From Chloranthus sessilifolius (lineage: Eukaryota; Streptophyta; Magnoliopsida; Chloranthales; Chloranthaceae), in assembly GCA_021018995.1 (NCBI GenBank), contig CM037587.1, positions 62,098,104 through 62,162,103 of the forward strand: 64,000 bases of DNA, given 5' to 3'. Each line of letters opens with the position of its first letter. The first letter of the stretch is position 1. The position numbers and the translations under genes were made by a program. Below the pieces are notes generated by a model that ran no database searches, had not been told where the DNA came from, and saw only the letters and a list, made by a program, of their open reading frames with translations. This document shows, in pieces, positions 10,389 through 22,257 of the stretch.

Positions 10389-11600
10389 TTGAAAAAACCC
10401 AAAGTTCAAAAATATTGTCATTTAAAATTCCCGAAAATGCCCCACAAAAAGGATGCCTTAATCAAAATACCCGTCCCACATGAAATCAACCCCTTCCTTC
10501 TAGAAATACAAGAAGAGGTAGGGATCACGAGTCTGGACAATGATGTCCCCTTCGAGGAGCTCCTTGACCGATTTGTCGACTTTGAGCACGGCCCTACCCC
10601 CATTGTTGAAGAGACCGAAGACGTCAATCTAGGAACTGAAGAGGTTCCCAGGATAACCAAAATCGGAATATCACTATCTCCTGAGGAAAGAAAGAGCATG
10701 ATCGACTTCCTTCGGTCATACCAAGACATTTTTGCCTGGTCGTATGAGGACATGCCTGGTCTGGATACCGATTTGGTCAAGCATGAGTTACCTCTCTACC
10801 CTGATATGAAGCTAGTCAAGCAGAAGCTGAGACATCTTCGACCCGAATGGATGCTAAAAGTCAAAGACGAGGTCATCAAGCAGTATGACGCGGGGTTTCT
10901 GATGGTATCCAAGTACCCGCAGTGGGTAGCTAATATCGTACCTGTACCGAAGAAGGATGGAAAGGTCCGCATGTGTATCGATTTCTGCAATTTAAACAGA
11001 GCAAGCCCAAAGGACGATTTCCCATTGCCACACATCGACATCTTGGTTGATAACACAGCTATGCACGGGATGCTTTGTTTTATGGATGGATACTCAAGAT
11101 ACAATCAGATCAAAATGGTAGAGGTTGATCATGAGAAGACAGCGTTCATTACCCCCTGGGGAACCTTTTGCTATCGAGTCAAGCCATTCGGGCTGAAGAA
11201 TGCTGGTGCAACGTACCAGGGAGCTATGACTGCACTATTTCATGACATGATGCACAGAGAGATTGAAGTGTATGTCGACAACATGATAGCTAAATCACCA
11301 GAGCGAAGCGACCATCTAGTAAACCTTCAGAAGCTATTTGAAAGGCTAAGGAAATATCAACTACGTCTGAATCCATAAAAGTGCGCATTTGGTGCTATGT
11401 CAGGGAAACTGCTAGGGTTCATCGTCAGTAGGAGGGGGATCGAGGTCGACCCAATCAAAGTCAAAGCCATCACTGAAATGCCACCGTCGTCTACCAAAAA
11501 AGAGGTTAGAGGGTTTCTGGGCAGAATACAGTATATCAATCGGTTCATTGCATAGCTAACTCCAATCTGCACGCCGATCTTCCAGTTACTAAGGAAGAAT
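10389..11600 (+). pseudogene. E1 reverse transcriptase
   Basis: RT copies element RNA into DNA. The frame shows AWSYEDMPGLD, WVANIVPVPKKDGKVRMCIDF (fingers), SPKDDFPLPHID, FMDGYSRYNQI (first catalytic Asp kept), KPFGLKNAGATYQ, and then E-V-Y-V-D-N at about 11265-11285 where family members have YVDD. The changed residue is one of the two adjacent catalytic Asp, so polymerase activity should be lost. A TAA at 11376-11378 and a TAG at about 11553 interrupt the frame, with the GIEVDP and VRGFLGRIQYINRFIA connection motifs around them. Confidence 0.92.
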
Positions 11601-12018
11601 TTGCTCGTTGAATGGAACGATGATTGTCAGGTGGCGTTCGAAAAAATCAAAAGCTACCTCCTTAATCCACCTGTTTTGGTACCACCTGAGCCAGGGAGAC
11701 CACTCTTGATGTATCTCTCTACGACGGAAGTTTTGATGGGATGTGTCTTAGGGCAGCACGATGAAACAGGAAGAAGAGAGCAGGCCATTTACTATTTGAG
11801 CAAGAAGTTTACTGATTACGAGATGCGCTACTCTCATTTGGGGAAAGCATGCCTAGCTCTTGTATGGGCTACTCAAAGGCTCCGCCACTCAGGCCGTTCT
11901 ACTCTTGGCCCGAATGGACCCGTTGAAATACCTATTTGAAAAGCCAGCTCTCACTGGATGAACTACACGATGGCAACTTTTATTATCTGAATTCGACATC
12001 ACGTACATCACTCAGAAA
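11601..12018 (+). pseudogene. E1 gypsy-type RNase H
   Basis: This domain follows RT and would degrade the RNA strand of the hybrid. It shows PGRPLLMYLSTTEVLMGCVLGQ, a REQAIYYLSKKFTDYEMRYSHLGKACLALVWATQRLRH stretch, then a frame change near 11890 and ARMDPLKYLFEKPALTG with an in-frame TGA. The usual acidic residue in LYLS-V/T-D reads LYLSTTE. The tail SEFDITYITQK leads into the linker before the second RNase H. Confidence 0.85.
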
Positions 12019-12771
12019 TTGATCAAGGGGCAGGCGCTTGCTGATCATCTTGCTGATAATCGTTTACCTGACTATGAGCCGTTAAGAACTGAATTCCCAG
12101 ATGAAGATATCTTATTCATGATGGAAGACGATACAGAAGAAGCAGAAGAATCATGGGTAATGCACTTTGATGGGGCAGCAAATGTCGAGGGCCAAGGAGT
12201 TTGCACCATCCTAATTTCACCAAAAGAATCCCATGTACCGGTCTCTATCAAGCTCAACTTCCCTTGCACTAACAATATTGCTGAGTATGAAGCTTGCCCC
12301 ACTAGTTTGCAAGCAGATCTCGATCTGAATGTAACTCACCTTCGAGTATTTGGAAATTCCCAGTTAATCATATGTCAGACGAATGGTGACTGGAAGACAA
12401 AAGATGAGAAACTAATCCCCTATCATGAGCACCTCGAAGATCTGATAGCTTGCTTCCAAGAGGTGACTTTCTCATACGTCCCTCGGATAAGGAATCGCTT
12501 TGCCGACGCATTAGCAACTTTGGTATCAATGATTGAAATCCCCTATGGTGTTGAGATGAAGTTGATCGTGATCGAGCAGAGGAATGAGCCGGCCTTCTGC
12601 CTCCAGATTGAGGAACCTACAAAGCCTAATGATGAGCCACGTTGGTTCTCAGATATCAAGAATTTCCTCGAGACCCTAACTTTCCCAGAGGGTACATCCA
12701 AGACAGACCGACGAACCATTCAACATTTAGCGACGGGTTACGTCATTTGTGGAGAATGCCTCTACAAGTGA
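12019..12771 (+). pseudogene. E1 archaeal-type RNase H (aRNH)
   Basis: This second RNase H is the hallmark of the Tat lineage. Seen are GQALADHLAD, then WVMHFDGAANVEGQG (first catalytic Asp) at about 12150-12195, NNIAEYEA (catalytic Glu) at about 12270-12295, L-R-V-F-G-N-S-Q-L where an acidic D-S-Q-L is usual, and NRFADALATL (final Asp) at about 12493-12520. The third catalytic position, normally Asp in GDSQL, is Asn here. The frame is otherwise open for 250 codons and runs, after a TGA at 12769-12771, straight into integrase. Confidence 0.9.
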
Positions 12772-13893
12772 TCATACAATAACATCTTACTCAGGTGCCT
12801 CACTGAAAGTGAAGCGATCAATATTATGAAAGAAATCCATGAGGGAGTATGCGGAGCCCACGTCAGCGGTCACATGCTCGCTAAGAAAATCCTACGACAG
12901 GGATACTTTTGGACCACCATGGAATCGGATTGTTGCAAACATGTTCAAAAATGCTACAAGTGTCATGAACACTCTAGCCTGATACACGCTCCTGCCATTG
13001 ATCTTCACTGCATGACCACTCCTTGGCCATTTGCTACCTGGGGCCTTGACGTTGTCGGAATGATTAATCCAAAAGCATCAAACGGACATCGGTTCATCCT
13101 CATCGCCATTGAATACTTCACCAAGTGGATAGAAGCAGCATCATATGCCAACATCACTGCCAGTCATGTCGAGATGTTTTTCAAGAATAATATTGTGTGC
13201 CGATTTGGAGGACCCAAGGATGTCATCATGGACAACGGCACAAACTTTGCGAATAAGCGCATCCGAGACTTCTGTAAGCAATATAAGATCAAGCACCATC
13301 ACTCATCCCCTTATCGGCCTCAAACTAATGGAGCAGTGGAAGCCGCGAACAAGACAGTTGTCCACATCCTTGAGAAGATGGTCGTCTCTTATCGAGATTG
13401 GAGTGAAATGCTGCCATTTGCTTTGTGGGCCTATCGAATGTCGATCCGTACTGCTACAGGGGCAACACCATTCTCCCTTGTGTATGGAACCGAGGTCGTC
13501 CTCCCAGTAGAGGTTGAAGTACCCTCGCTCCGAATCCTCATGGAATCAGGCTTACTCAAAGCAGAAAGAGAGAGATCACACTTTGATCAGCTAAACTTAC
13601 TGGACAAAAAGAGACTCCTAACCTTATGCCACACTCAAGTTTACCAGGGGCGAATCGCACGCGCTTACAATAAACGTGTTCGTGGTCGAGATCTAAAGGT
13701 AGGAGACACTGTGCTGAAGAAGATCTTCCCATCCCTCCACGCCGATCCAAGAGGAAAGTTTAAGACGAACTAGGAAGGACCATACGTCACTCGAGAAGTG
13801 TTGCCGGGATACGCCATCCGCCTCACCACCATGGACGGAGATCATCTTCCTGAGCCCATCAACGTTGGATACGTTCGACGGTTCTACTCTTAG
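12772..13893 (+). pseudogene. E1 integrase
   Basis: Integrase inserts the DNA copy and makes the five-base target duplication seen at the element ends. Visible are the HHCC zinc region (H-V-S-G-H and C-Y-K-C, about 12850-12970), the catalytic core with GLDVVG (Asp), MDNGTNF (Asp) and GAVEAANK (Glu), and the C-terminal domain (RARGRDLKVGD-like, then EGPYVTREVLPG, then VRRFYS). All three catalytic acids are kept. TGA just upstream (12769) and TAG at 13771-13773 break the frame, which otherwise ends at TAG 13891-13893. It is the best preserved pol domain of E1. Confidence 0.92.
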
Positions 13894-16737
13894 TCCATCA
13901 CGACAAGGTAAGTGTTGGTGAAATAGATACGTGACTGCTTAAGAACCACCCGAAAGAGGCCATCATTCCAGGCACAGTAGCCCAAAAACATCCCTAAAAA
14001 TGATGATATCCTCGCTACCCCATTTGAGCCTGGGCCTTTCTTTCAATAAACCCATTCCCCCAGAAAAACAAATATATACGTGTACATATACCAAAAAAAA
14101 AAGAGAGAAAAGATGAAGTAGAGTTACTATCAAAATCTAAAAAAATCGAAAAAGCAAAACCTCAAAAAGAGATTGCCTGAAATGGAGCAAAAAGAATAAT
14201 AAAAAATGTGTATAGACGAATCATGGGGCATGTACAGTAAGATCCCCAAGGAAGAAAGTATGTTGAGAAAATTGAAGCCGTATCAAAGAAACACTTTTTA
14301 GCCCAGCATACCTTCAAATCCTAACCTGACCCATGGCCAAGCTACACCCTGAAGAAAGCCCTCTTTTTAGGTTCACAAGCAGCCATAATATCTGTTAAGT
14401 CAAACATGAGCCGAGTTGTGAGACGACACCTGAACCCCACCTAATTGGCTATGATGGAATCAACGTCTATGTCGTGACTGTTGAAAAAAAAATAAAAAAT
14501 AAAAAAATAAAATAAAAATACAAGCTCAAAGCAAGATGGACATGGTGAAAACCCGAAAGGGCATTACAAGTAAAAACAGCGAGCTTGTGCAGACCAGGTG
14601 AAAACCCGAAAGGGCGCTTGGGGTAAGAAAGCTAAACCCATGGACATGATGAAAACCCGAAAGGGTGCCACGGGTAAAAAAGGGAGATAAAAAAAAAAGA
14701 AGAGAAAAAATTAAAAAAGAAAGGTTTGGACTGATTGAGAAGATTGATGTTTGAGGAACCCTTTTGTTACTCTTCCTGTACCCTCTTGTTTGACTGGGCC
14801 GCTCATGCTAGTTCAAATCGGGTCCCGACCATAATTGTCTTTGTGAAACCCGCACCGTCAAACGTATGACCCGAGGCAAGGAGAAAGGTTTAACTCAGTC
14901 CAAAGGGAACAACGTTCCGGCCTTGGTAAAATCTGGAAACTCACTTAGGTCCGACTGCATGAAAGAGTTTGACTATGCTCAAAATGGGACCCGTTACTCC
15001 ATCTCACTATCAAGGCATAAAAAAAAAACAAAAAAGAGAAGAAAAGCCAAAAACAAAAAATCAAGAAAAATCTAAACACAAAAAAATGTGTACATATTTC
15101 TACTCATTTTCATGTACATATTTTCAGCATCATATTTCAATCTCAAAAATGAAGAAAAATAATAAAAAATCTCCAAAAATAAAAATCCAAAAAAATATCT
15201 TGAAAATGAAAAAGTGTAGGTAGAAATCTACTTTTTCTTTTATTGTTTAGGATGCATTTTCTTTATACGTATAAACAAAAAAGGGACTAACATTTTCTCG
15301 AGACTGTGCTGGAACATCACACGGTTCAAAGCCTCGAAGCAGGCAACTTCTCAGCAATGGACAAATCAGATAAAGCATCTCACCATCGACGTCAAGTCTA
15401 ACAAAAAAATGATGAAAATCATTTTGAAAAGAAAAATAAATCTATGTTTTCATGCGACACACATGCGTGTTTCGATGCGGTAAAATGTTAATATTTTATC
15501 GACAACGCAAATGTGCAAAATTAATGTCCTAGGTCAAAGGTTCGCCTTGGATCCATGGATCCTACTTCAAAGTAGGAGCAACGGTGTAAGTCCCGATCAA
15601 ACAGTTAATGTTTCGATTGGGTCAACTCCATTGCTAAATCTTTTGAGCGATGAGCACTCTGTTTTGGATTCGTGTGAACCTGAGTTGTCTTAAGCTTCAG
15701 ATTCTCAGTTGAAAAAGGTCAATCATTGGTTGAGACCAACCTGTTGAGAATGAGATTATGTGTCAATCAAACTATGTGCAACCATGCATTCAGAAGGGTT
15801 CATTTCCCTTTTTATTTTCTGCAGGCTTAAAACCTGTCTGGGCAGCGGTATCCCTATAAAGTGTACGCCATGCATCTGGGTATCCGTATGATGGTCGTTT
15901 GTCCCTGTAAATTATACCCGGGTGGGTCCGGGTCGGGGCTTCCATTGCCTTTGTTGTTGCTTATTGCCCATGATAGGTGCATGATTATGCATAGTTAATT
16001 GATGATTATGATCATTGTCAACAGAGGCCAGGATTGGATGCCCCCTTTTGGGAGGTGCCCAATGATTAGCTGGATCTATTCAAGAATGTCAAAACTGGAT
16101 ACTCTGGGTCATGTGGATCTGGGGCACGTTTTGAAAAATGGCACGCACCCCTAAAAAGCGTGGTGATATCTATTCACTTCGCTCAGGAGGTCATGCTAAA
16201 TAAACTTTGGAATCGATGGGTTCGCCCAAAGATCTCAAACCCTACTTTCAGCAGGGGCACTCGTGAATAATCCAATGAGGTCGTCAAATTCCTTGTAGGA
16301 TTGGACGCAAAATGTGGAGCCTTGCATATGTTTACTTCGCACCTATCTTTGAATGTGGGTCGATCACCCCTCTTACTTACGAAGCTGTTGTATTCAGAAT
16401 GAATTTCGAACATCAATCACCTTAAATCATCTCGAGAAGGGAACCTTTTTTTCGAGTAACGGGCTTTCGCAATTTGAGAGGCGAACATTTTTCCCAGCTA
16501 TTGGGCTTTCGCAGCTCATTCCACCTCGGTTATGCCCAGTAATGTCGCTAAGCGCTTGGGAACCGATTACTTCGAGAAACGAATGATTAGCCTGGCACTC
16601 CAGGGCTTTCGTTTTCTCATCGTGTTACTCACCAGATGTTCGAAGTTCACTCTGGATGCAGCAGACCCGTTAATAATGCCTTAGGCCTTTTCGGATGTCT
16701 CTTTTCTTTGGCATATGATCACTAATGATCGGATACC
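13894..16737 (+). other. E1 long 3' region without supported gene
   Basis: This is about 2.8 kb between integrase and the purine tract. I see no conserved domain on either strand. It holds A-rich tracts (14090-14170, 14480-14520, 15000-15200), three CCCGAAAGGG hairpins (14552-14665) and several gggctttcg phrases near 16460-16620. Long post-pol regions, sometimes with extra ORFs, are normal in Tat elements. Short ORFs here, such as 15511-15693, lack family features. Confidence 0.6.
14552..14665 (+). repeat. Three CCCGAAAGGG hairpin repeats
   Basis: GAAAACCCGAAAGGG recurs three times, with cores at 14552-14561, 14605-14614 and 14656-14665 (spacing 53 and 51 bases). Each core is a three-base-pair stem closing a GAAA loop of the stable GNRA class. 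Each is preceded by ACATGGTG, CCAGGTG or ACATGATG. The similarity of the flanks suggests tandem duplication of a unit of about 52 bp. Confidence 0.85.
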
Positions 16738-16746
16738 AAAGAGGGG
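16738..16746 (+). other. E1 polypurine tract
   Basis: AAAGAGGGG, followed by CATC and the TG of the 3' LTR, is the expected plus-strand primer site. An AAAGAGGGGCA-type tract next to TGTAGACACC is usual in this lineage. Confidence 0.8.
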
Positions 16747-17118
16747 CATCTGTAGACACCCAAATTTGGCCTAAGGCCCGATCGAAACACCTTTCGAGAG
16801 CGGTGCAATTCTGAGCTTTTGATGGCATGTATGAAACCCTTAGGAATCACCCTAAATCCCTTGGGAACCTATCCCAAACCTTTAGAAACTAGCCCCGACC
16901 CTTAGAACCCATTCCAAACCCTAAACCCAACCTTCCCGGGCAATGGATGAAGAGTGGTGCACCAAGAATAGCTGAGGTATTTTAATGATATCAATTCATA
17001 TACCATTGGAAAGAGGACTTTTCTGGCTTTCCAACGAGCCAAGAATCGCCTAAATCAGAGTTGTATATCAAACGTTATGGTGATTCAAATATCGGGCAGA
17101 ATTTCAGGATTTTTGCCT

Positions 17119-17333
17119 GGCGCAACTAATAGTTGCTCCAAGCCATTTTCCCCCTAGATTTGCTTGGCGCAACTAATAATTGTGCCAGGCCTTTTTCCCC
17201 TAGAAATGGCCTGGCACAACTAATAGTTGCGCCAAGCATAAATGGGTCCCCCCACCCCTCGTGAGGCCAACTCTAGGCTACTGTACACTACTATTTTACT
17301 GTACATTTGCCTGGCGCAACTAATAGTTGCGCC
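17119..17333. repeat. Four near-palindromic words in E1 3' LTR
   Basis: Copies lie at 17119-17139, 17166-17186, 17213-17233 and 17313-17333, matching those of the 5' LTR one to one. The first, second and third each carry changes that the 5' copies lack, while the last is perfect here but damaged in the 5' LTR. Both LTRs were identical at insertion, so the differences are later mutations. Confidence 0.9.
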
Positions 17334-17614
17334 AGGCATATGAACAGTAACTGTTGGGTTTTACCCCAAATTTTATGTTTGGAATTTGACTTGTTGACCA
17401 CCTCAGTCGTTGGGGTGTGTTTTGGTAACTTTGTTGCACCCTTTTAATGCCTATTTACAACCCTTAAGTGATTTAAAGAAATAACCTATCATCCACCATT
17501 AAAACCATTCTCCCACATCTCCAAGCTCTCAAAATCCTAGGAAACCTTAGATTAGAGATTACCTAATTGCTAACCCTAATTAGCATCTAAGTAGCCTCCT
17601 AACCTACCCTTTTC

Positions 17615-17623
17615 CTATAAATA
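17615..17623 (+). promoter_or_regulatory. TATA box of E1 3' LTR
   Basis: TATAAATAG in the same context as at 2840. It could drive read-out transcription into the flank at 18355. Confidence 0.65.
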
Positions 17624-18349
17624 GAGCCCCCCCTTCCCTTGGTTTAGAGGTTGAGAAATTTGCTTAAGAGAGAAAGAGCTCAAAGTGAGAAGTTCTTCCT
17701 CCCTTTTGTGCACTATTTTCATCTAAATTCAAGAATTCCAAAACCTCTTCCCAAGCTTGTTCTTACATATAAAACCTCTAGCCTAAGTGTGTGTGATCCC
17801 CTAGCCTCCATCTCCTACCTCTTAGCTTTAAGTCCTAGGAGTTAGAACCCCTCTTTCCACCATACAAGCCTTCAGAAGCTCATCAAAGCAAGTCAACGCA
17901 AGGCTCTCCTACGGTGTGCTATAAGGGCCCGAGGGCTCCGGCTCTCCCCTTTCTTCTCCTATCTCTTTGTGGCATTCCCTACCCTTTAATTTGTGCCGTT
18001 ACGCTATCGAATTTTTGGTACGAATGAAGGGCACAAATAGGATTGGAGGCCCATTTGGGCAAGAGGGAACCATTTCCTTTTATTTTACATCATTTTATTT
18101 TTCATAAGTAGAGACCACGTTAAGCGGGTTGATCGGGTGCCTAACACCTTCCCTATAGATAACCGAAGCCCCTACCCAAGAGCCTTTGGTGTGGACCGAA
18201 TTCAAAGTCATATTTTTAGCACTTAGGTGCTCATAAAAATGAACTAGGTATCCCGGGACACTGAAAGCTCCGGGTGGCGACTCTATATTTTTCATCGTTA
18301 GAGAGCGCTTCATCGTGACAGGGATCGCATCGATTCCCACGGTTGCTCA

Positions 18350-18354
18350 CATCC
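18350..18354. repeat. Target site duplication of E1, right copy (CATCC)
   Basis: Matches 1949-1953 exactly, directly after the terminal CA of the 3' LTR. Confidence 0.95.
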
Positions 18355-20108
18355 TTTCCCTCATGTTTTCAAAAAAAAATAAAAAATCTCCATGATAAAA
18401 ATCTCAATCATTTTCGTTCTCTTGCATTTTCAGGTTGATTTTAGAACCCTACTCGAGTTTTGACGAGGTAATTGAAAACTAGGGTTTGGTAATTACTCGA
18501 CAGCAAGAATAGGAATCGCAGAATGCAGGAGACAATCGAAAAACGAGCGGGAGGAGATGGAGAAGAGGAAGGTAACAGTTCAGACTCTTCCCCAATTAAA
18601 CAACTTTTAAAAAGAGTTGTTGTCCAAAAAGCTAAATCAAAAGCAGCAGCCCCACCAAAAAAGAAGGCAAGGGGTGGTCACTTAAGGAAAACCTGAGGTA
18701 TAAATAACTGAAGTGATAGCTGCCCCTAAAAGGGGCATAAGTACTAATAAAGGCAAAAAGCCAAAGAACAATGGGTCGGCTCCTAGATTCAACTAAACAC
18801 CATCTGGTGGGATCCGAGGTTGCTGTAGATGTCGCTTTTTGGGAGCATTTTGAAATTAGTAGAGGAGCTATAACATAATTTTGGGATGCAGGGCTCCACT
18901 ACTTTTTAGAGCCCGGAGTTACATAAGTCTACCCGAGGCTAGTAAAACTATTTTATACTAATATGGTTAATAGCAGCAAGGGTTCACTACCGATGTTGTC
19001 CACTACCATTGATGAGTTCCCAATTTTAATAATAAAAGGAATGATTGCGGGAGTGATGAATGCACCCTTAAGTGTCCTTAGACACGCCAGAAGCAAATGT
19101 ACCTAGAGAACCACCCGAGACCCTTCCGAATATTATTCAAATGGCCACAGAAATACTAGGCAAACCCCTAAAAGACATCATTTTTCTTGCGAAAGGATTT
19201 GGAAGAATGGAGTTTATCTCTTCATTTCCTCGATGTTTTAATTCATAAGACCATACATCCTACGGGCCACGAAACTCAGCGAAGAGCCCTTTTTATGAAA
19301 GCCTTATATCTTATGGCTAATCGCTATTGCTTTGATGTCCCTTCTTACCTTCTCGAGGTAATGAACGCCAAGAGATAAACTGAATCTAAAGAAGTATAAA
19401 TCAAACAAACTATGTCTTCCCTTTAGAGGTTTCACTACGAATTTGTTAATAAATATGGGATATAAAATTGATCCAAAAGAGAAATCCCTACCAAGAAGTG
19501 ATGAGAGCCTCACAGCTAAGACTTATCGGAGAACTTTATGTGTTGCAAACAAATAGAAAGTTCCCACTTCAGCACAGACGGAGGAGGTCCCATCTCCACC
19601 GGAGACCACCCAAGTTCCCGAAGAACAAGAAGAGCCCACCACAAGGCTCTTAACCAGTATTTTAGTCCAACAAGAAGTAACTACAGAAGAGGTAGTGAGT
19701 ACTTTTACTCAACCTCATGAGAGCACAGAAATTAGCTCTCAAGTATTAGAGAAAGCAGCTAAGCAAGAACTCCCGGTTGCACCAGAACCTGCCATAGATC
19801 AAGCTAGTCTATATGATAGCTCTGGATTCACCAAGGGGCCCTGCTATGCTCCATGAAATTGAACCAACTTCCACCAAAGTAGAACCGGTGAATCCAATTA
19901 GCGAAGTAGTAGAAGGAATTCTTGCATCATTAGAACAATAGGATGTTGAAATGGCTACTTCTAGCCGAGTCCCTGTCAGTCTTCAACCGACCGCCCCACC
20001 AGAAATGTTATCAATTCAATCTCTTGTGTCTCAAGCAATAGGAGCAAGTCAGGGAGATGAAGTCCCACTCCTATTGATCCAATAACCAGCATCACAATAC
20101 CTACAATC
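18355..20108 (+). pseudogene. Degraded post-integrase ORF of an older element
   Basis: This is the continuation of the sequence E1 inserted into. A short ATG frame (18523-18696, 57 codons) encodes an acidic then strongly basic peptide (EEEGNSSDSSP, KKKARG). Later frames give WEHFEISRGA, then YPRLVKLFYTNM (about 18930-18965) and a Leu-rich segment (19187-19376). The RLVKLFY-N motif also occurs in the E4 post-integrase ORF (RLVQLFYQNI, about 60828), so both are probably the extra 3' ORF typical of Athila-like elements, sometimes annotated as putative plant transposon protein. Many stops and shifts are present. The ORF is cut by E2 at 20108 and may resume in 34917-34970. Confidence 0.6.
20104..20108. 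repeat. Probable E2 target duplication, left (CAATC)
   Basis: CAATC abuts the LTR start. The right flank at 34912-34916 is CAACC. Four of five bases match, consistent with one later transition. Confidence 0.6.
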
Positions 20109-22245
20109 TGTTGGGAGTCTGCCTTGTGTTCAAAAAGGAGTTTAAAATCAGACAATTAAAGAGTCTATGGATAGCACACACCAAGACAAGCTCACACACA
20201 GTCCTGCAAGTATTCAGGGCTTGTTGTAGCAAGTTTTAAAAAGGTAAGTAAGGGAATGTCCACAGGGAAATGTGAGTTAAAATCAGGTAAATCTCCAGAT
20301 CTGTGGTAGATCTGGCACCCTTCCTAATGTTAAAATAGTAAAAGGAAGAGGTTTAAGGGGTTGTCATTTCTAAATTAAACTAAAAAAACAAGTAAGATTG
20401 CAGAGATGGATGGTAGGATCAGGTCCAGAGTACAGATCTTGTAGAGAGGGGAATTAAACACAAAAAATGGCAAGAAGCAGCTTGGAGTTTGGTCTTGCTG
20501 CATTTAGGTTGAGCTGCTAGGGTTACAGAGAGTTTAGAGTACACCAATCCCTCATCTGGCCATAGGCACAGCTGCAGGGTAGAAGAATCTACTCTATACC
20601 AAAGGCTTGAACTGATCTTAAGGGTATGATCTATCTACTTTAATGGTCACAGATCATCCTATAGACTTCCTCCAAATCAAAGGATTAAGGTAGAAGAATC
20701 TAATTTAGATCAGAGGTTTGAATTGATCTTAAGGCTATGATCTGTCTACTTCAATGGTCAGAGATCATCCTAGGGATTTCCTCCAAACCAAAGGGTTCAA
20801 TTAGAGCATTAAAATCTCTGCGAATGCTACAATTACCAGGCCACAGACATAGGCAATTATAGGAGCATCAGATCCAAGGAGATCAAATGGCATCCAAGAG
20901 GTCTACCAGTTAAGTGGGTGAGCTATTCTCATCTACACAAAGCTAATCGAGCACCAAATGAAACCAAAGGAACTATAGATCTAATTACAACAATTGAACC
21001 AATATTACATTGAATTAAACTGACCATACAATGAAATGTCCTCAGATTTACAGCCTGTGCATCATCTAACCCTCAACAACACTCTCAGCTCTCCCTAATT
21101 ACATATTCAACCTCTGTCTTTGCTGCTTTCAAGAAATTAGCCAGCCATAGTTGAACTAAAGGAAAAAATTAAAGAATTTCGCTACAAGCTCCGGTTTCTA
21201 GAATCGACCCCATTTTCTGACGACTTCCTTCCTTCTTATAGCTTTCTCCTTTAGCCTCAGATCTATTTTTTCTGCCAATTGTAGCTTCTAGAATGATTCT
21301 CTTATTCCCTCTTTTATTCCCTTTCTAAAAGGTTCTTCCAGTTCGTTAGAGTTGAGGGAGAGCACGTGGGTCACTTAGGGTTTCCCAGGGCACTTCTAGA
21401 AGTCGCGCACCGATCACCAAGGTGCCTCAGTTTGCATGCAATGGGTCACCAACTCGCAGCGTGTGCACAACAACTTTTCTGGGAAGTGTTTAGATCGATT
21501 TCAATAGGTTGAGGAGGCTTTCGATAGGTTGAGATCATGAACTTTGGTTCTTTCGCTAGGATTCAGGATCCTATCGAAAGCTTCCGATAGGTTGAATCCT
21601 GTAGTTAGAGCTTTAGCATCTGCAGCCTCCATTTGATGTTTTCGATAGGTTGAGCGATCCTTTCGACAGGTTGAGCTCTTGCATAATTGCTTTCGATAGG
21701 TTCTCTTCTGGCTCCTATCGACAGGTTCCAGAAGCTTTCGCTAAGTTCACCCACTAATCTGTAGCAACCATTCGATAGGTGGCATTTTCGCGATAGGTTC
21801 CAGGATCCTGTCGGTAGGATCACTTTAAGTTCCAGGGGACCTTTCGGTAAGATGCTTCCTGCTTGCTTTCAACTGCCCGATAGGTTCTAGATCCTATCGA
21901 AATACTCTGATCTCCATAACTTCTTCCTTTTCAGCCTTCAGATCCTATCGATAGGTTAAAGTAACCTATTGACAGGTTGTTCTTAGCCTATTTTTCTTTT
22001 TTCAACACTGCTTTGCTGTTGTTGCATGCCCCAAGTGGTCATTGGTGTGGGGCCCTTTTGTGTGCCATAGCTGAGTTGGAGCTGTGGTGAGAGTTGGACC
22101 TTCTTGTAGAGCACTTTTGGGTGGATTTTTGCACTATGACTGCTTATTACTGCTACCTATGAAACATGCTCAACAAGCACTTATTAGTCAACTCATATGT
22201 CTATCAAAGCTCATGTTAAGGGATAAAAAGTACTACTGATTAACA
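20109..22245 (-). repeat. E2 3' LTR (left copy)
   Basis: In plus orientation it runs TGTTGGGAG...TTAACA, so in the sense of the element it starts TGTTAATCAG and ends CCCAACA. It holds two copies of a conserved block shared with the solo LTR (20617-20659, 20728-20770) and an array of TCGATAGGTT words (about 21495-21985). Confidence 0.93.
21495..21985. repeat. TCGATAGGTT word array, E2 3' LTR
   Basis: More than a dozen copies of (T)TCGATAGGTT or its complement, with one-base variants, lie in about 490 bp, spaced about 15-60 bases. Some are the perfect 12-base palindrome CCTATCGATAGG (near 21955). The same array is in the right LTR (about 34155-34640). Confidence 0.9.
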
Positions 22246-22257
22246 CACCCTCAAACC
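22246..22257 (-). other. E2 polypurine tract
   Basis: On the minus strand GGTTTGAGGGTG directly precedes the LTR start TGTTAATC. GGTTTGGGGG-like tracts are typical of Athila elements. A close relative stands at 63265 in E4. Confidence 0.75.

Larger units (their letters stand above)
1954..18349 (+). mobile_element. E1: complete Tat-lineage Ty3/gypsy retrotransposon
   Basis: The element is bounded by two similar LTRs (1954-3572 and 16751-18349), both beginning TGTAGACACC and ending in CA, with a perfect CATCC target duplication. The internal order is primer site, long leader, gag, protease with G-patch, RT, gypsy RNase H, archaeal-type RNase H, integrase, a long 3' region and a purine tract. 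This domain order with two RNase H domains is characteristic of the Tat lineage (Ogre, Retand and relatives). At 16.4 kb it is long, as is usual for this group. Stops and frameshifts interrupt gag and pol, so it is not autonomous. The LTRs differ by scattered substitutions plus a roughly 20-bp duplication near 2041-2062 in the 5' copy. Confidence 0.95.
16751..18349 (+). repeat. E1 3' LTR
   Basis: It begins TGTAGACACC and ends GGTTGCTCA, and matches the 5' LTR throughout apart from scattered substitutions and the missing 20-bp duplication. It carries four palindromic words (17119-17333) and the TATA box at 17615-17623. Confidence 0.95.

Noticed and set aside
15511-15693. 60-codon ORF in E1 3' region
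   Set aside because: No domain, no conservation visible, and flanked by stops in non-coding sequence.
20109-22245. Reading the two 2.1-kb repeats as a plus-strand element
   Set aside because: Primer site, gag, RT and integrase are all on the minus strand, and the purine tract lies at 22246-22257 in minus orientation.
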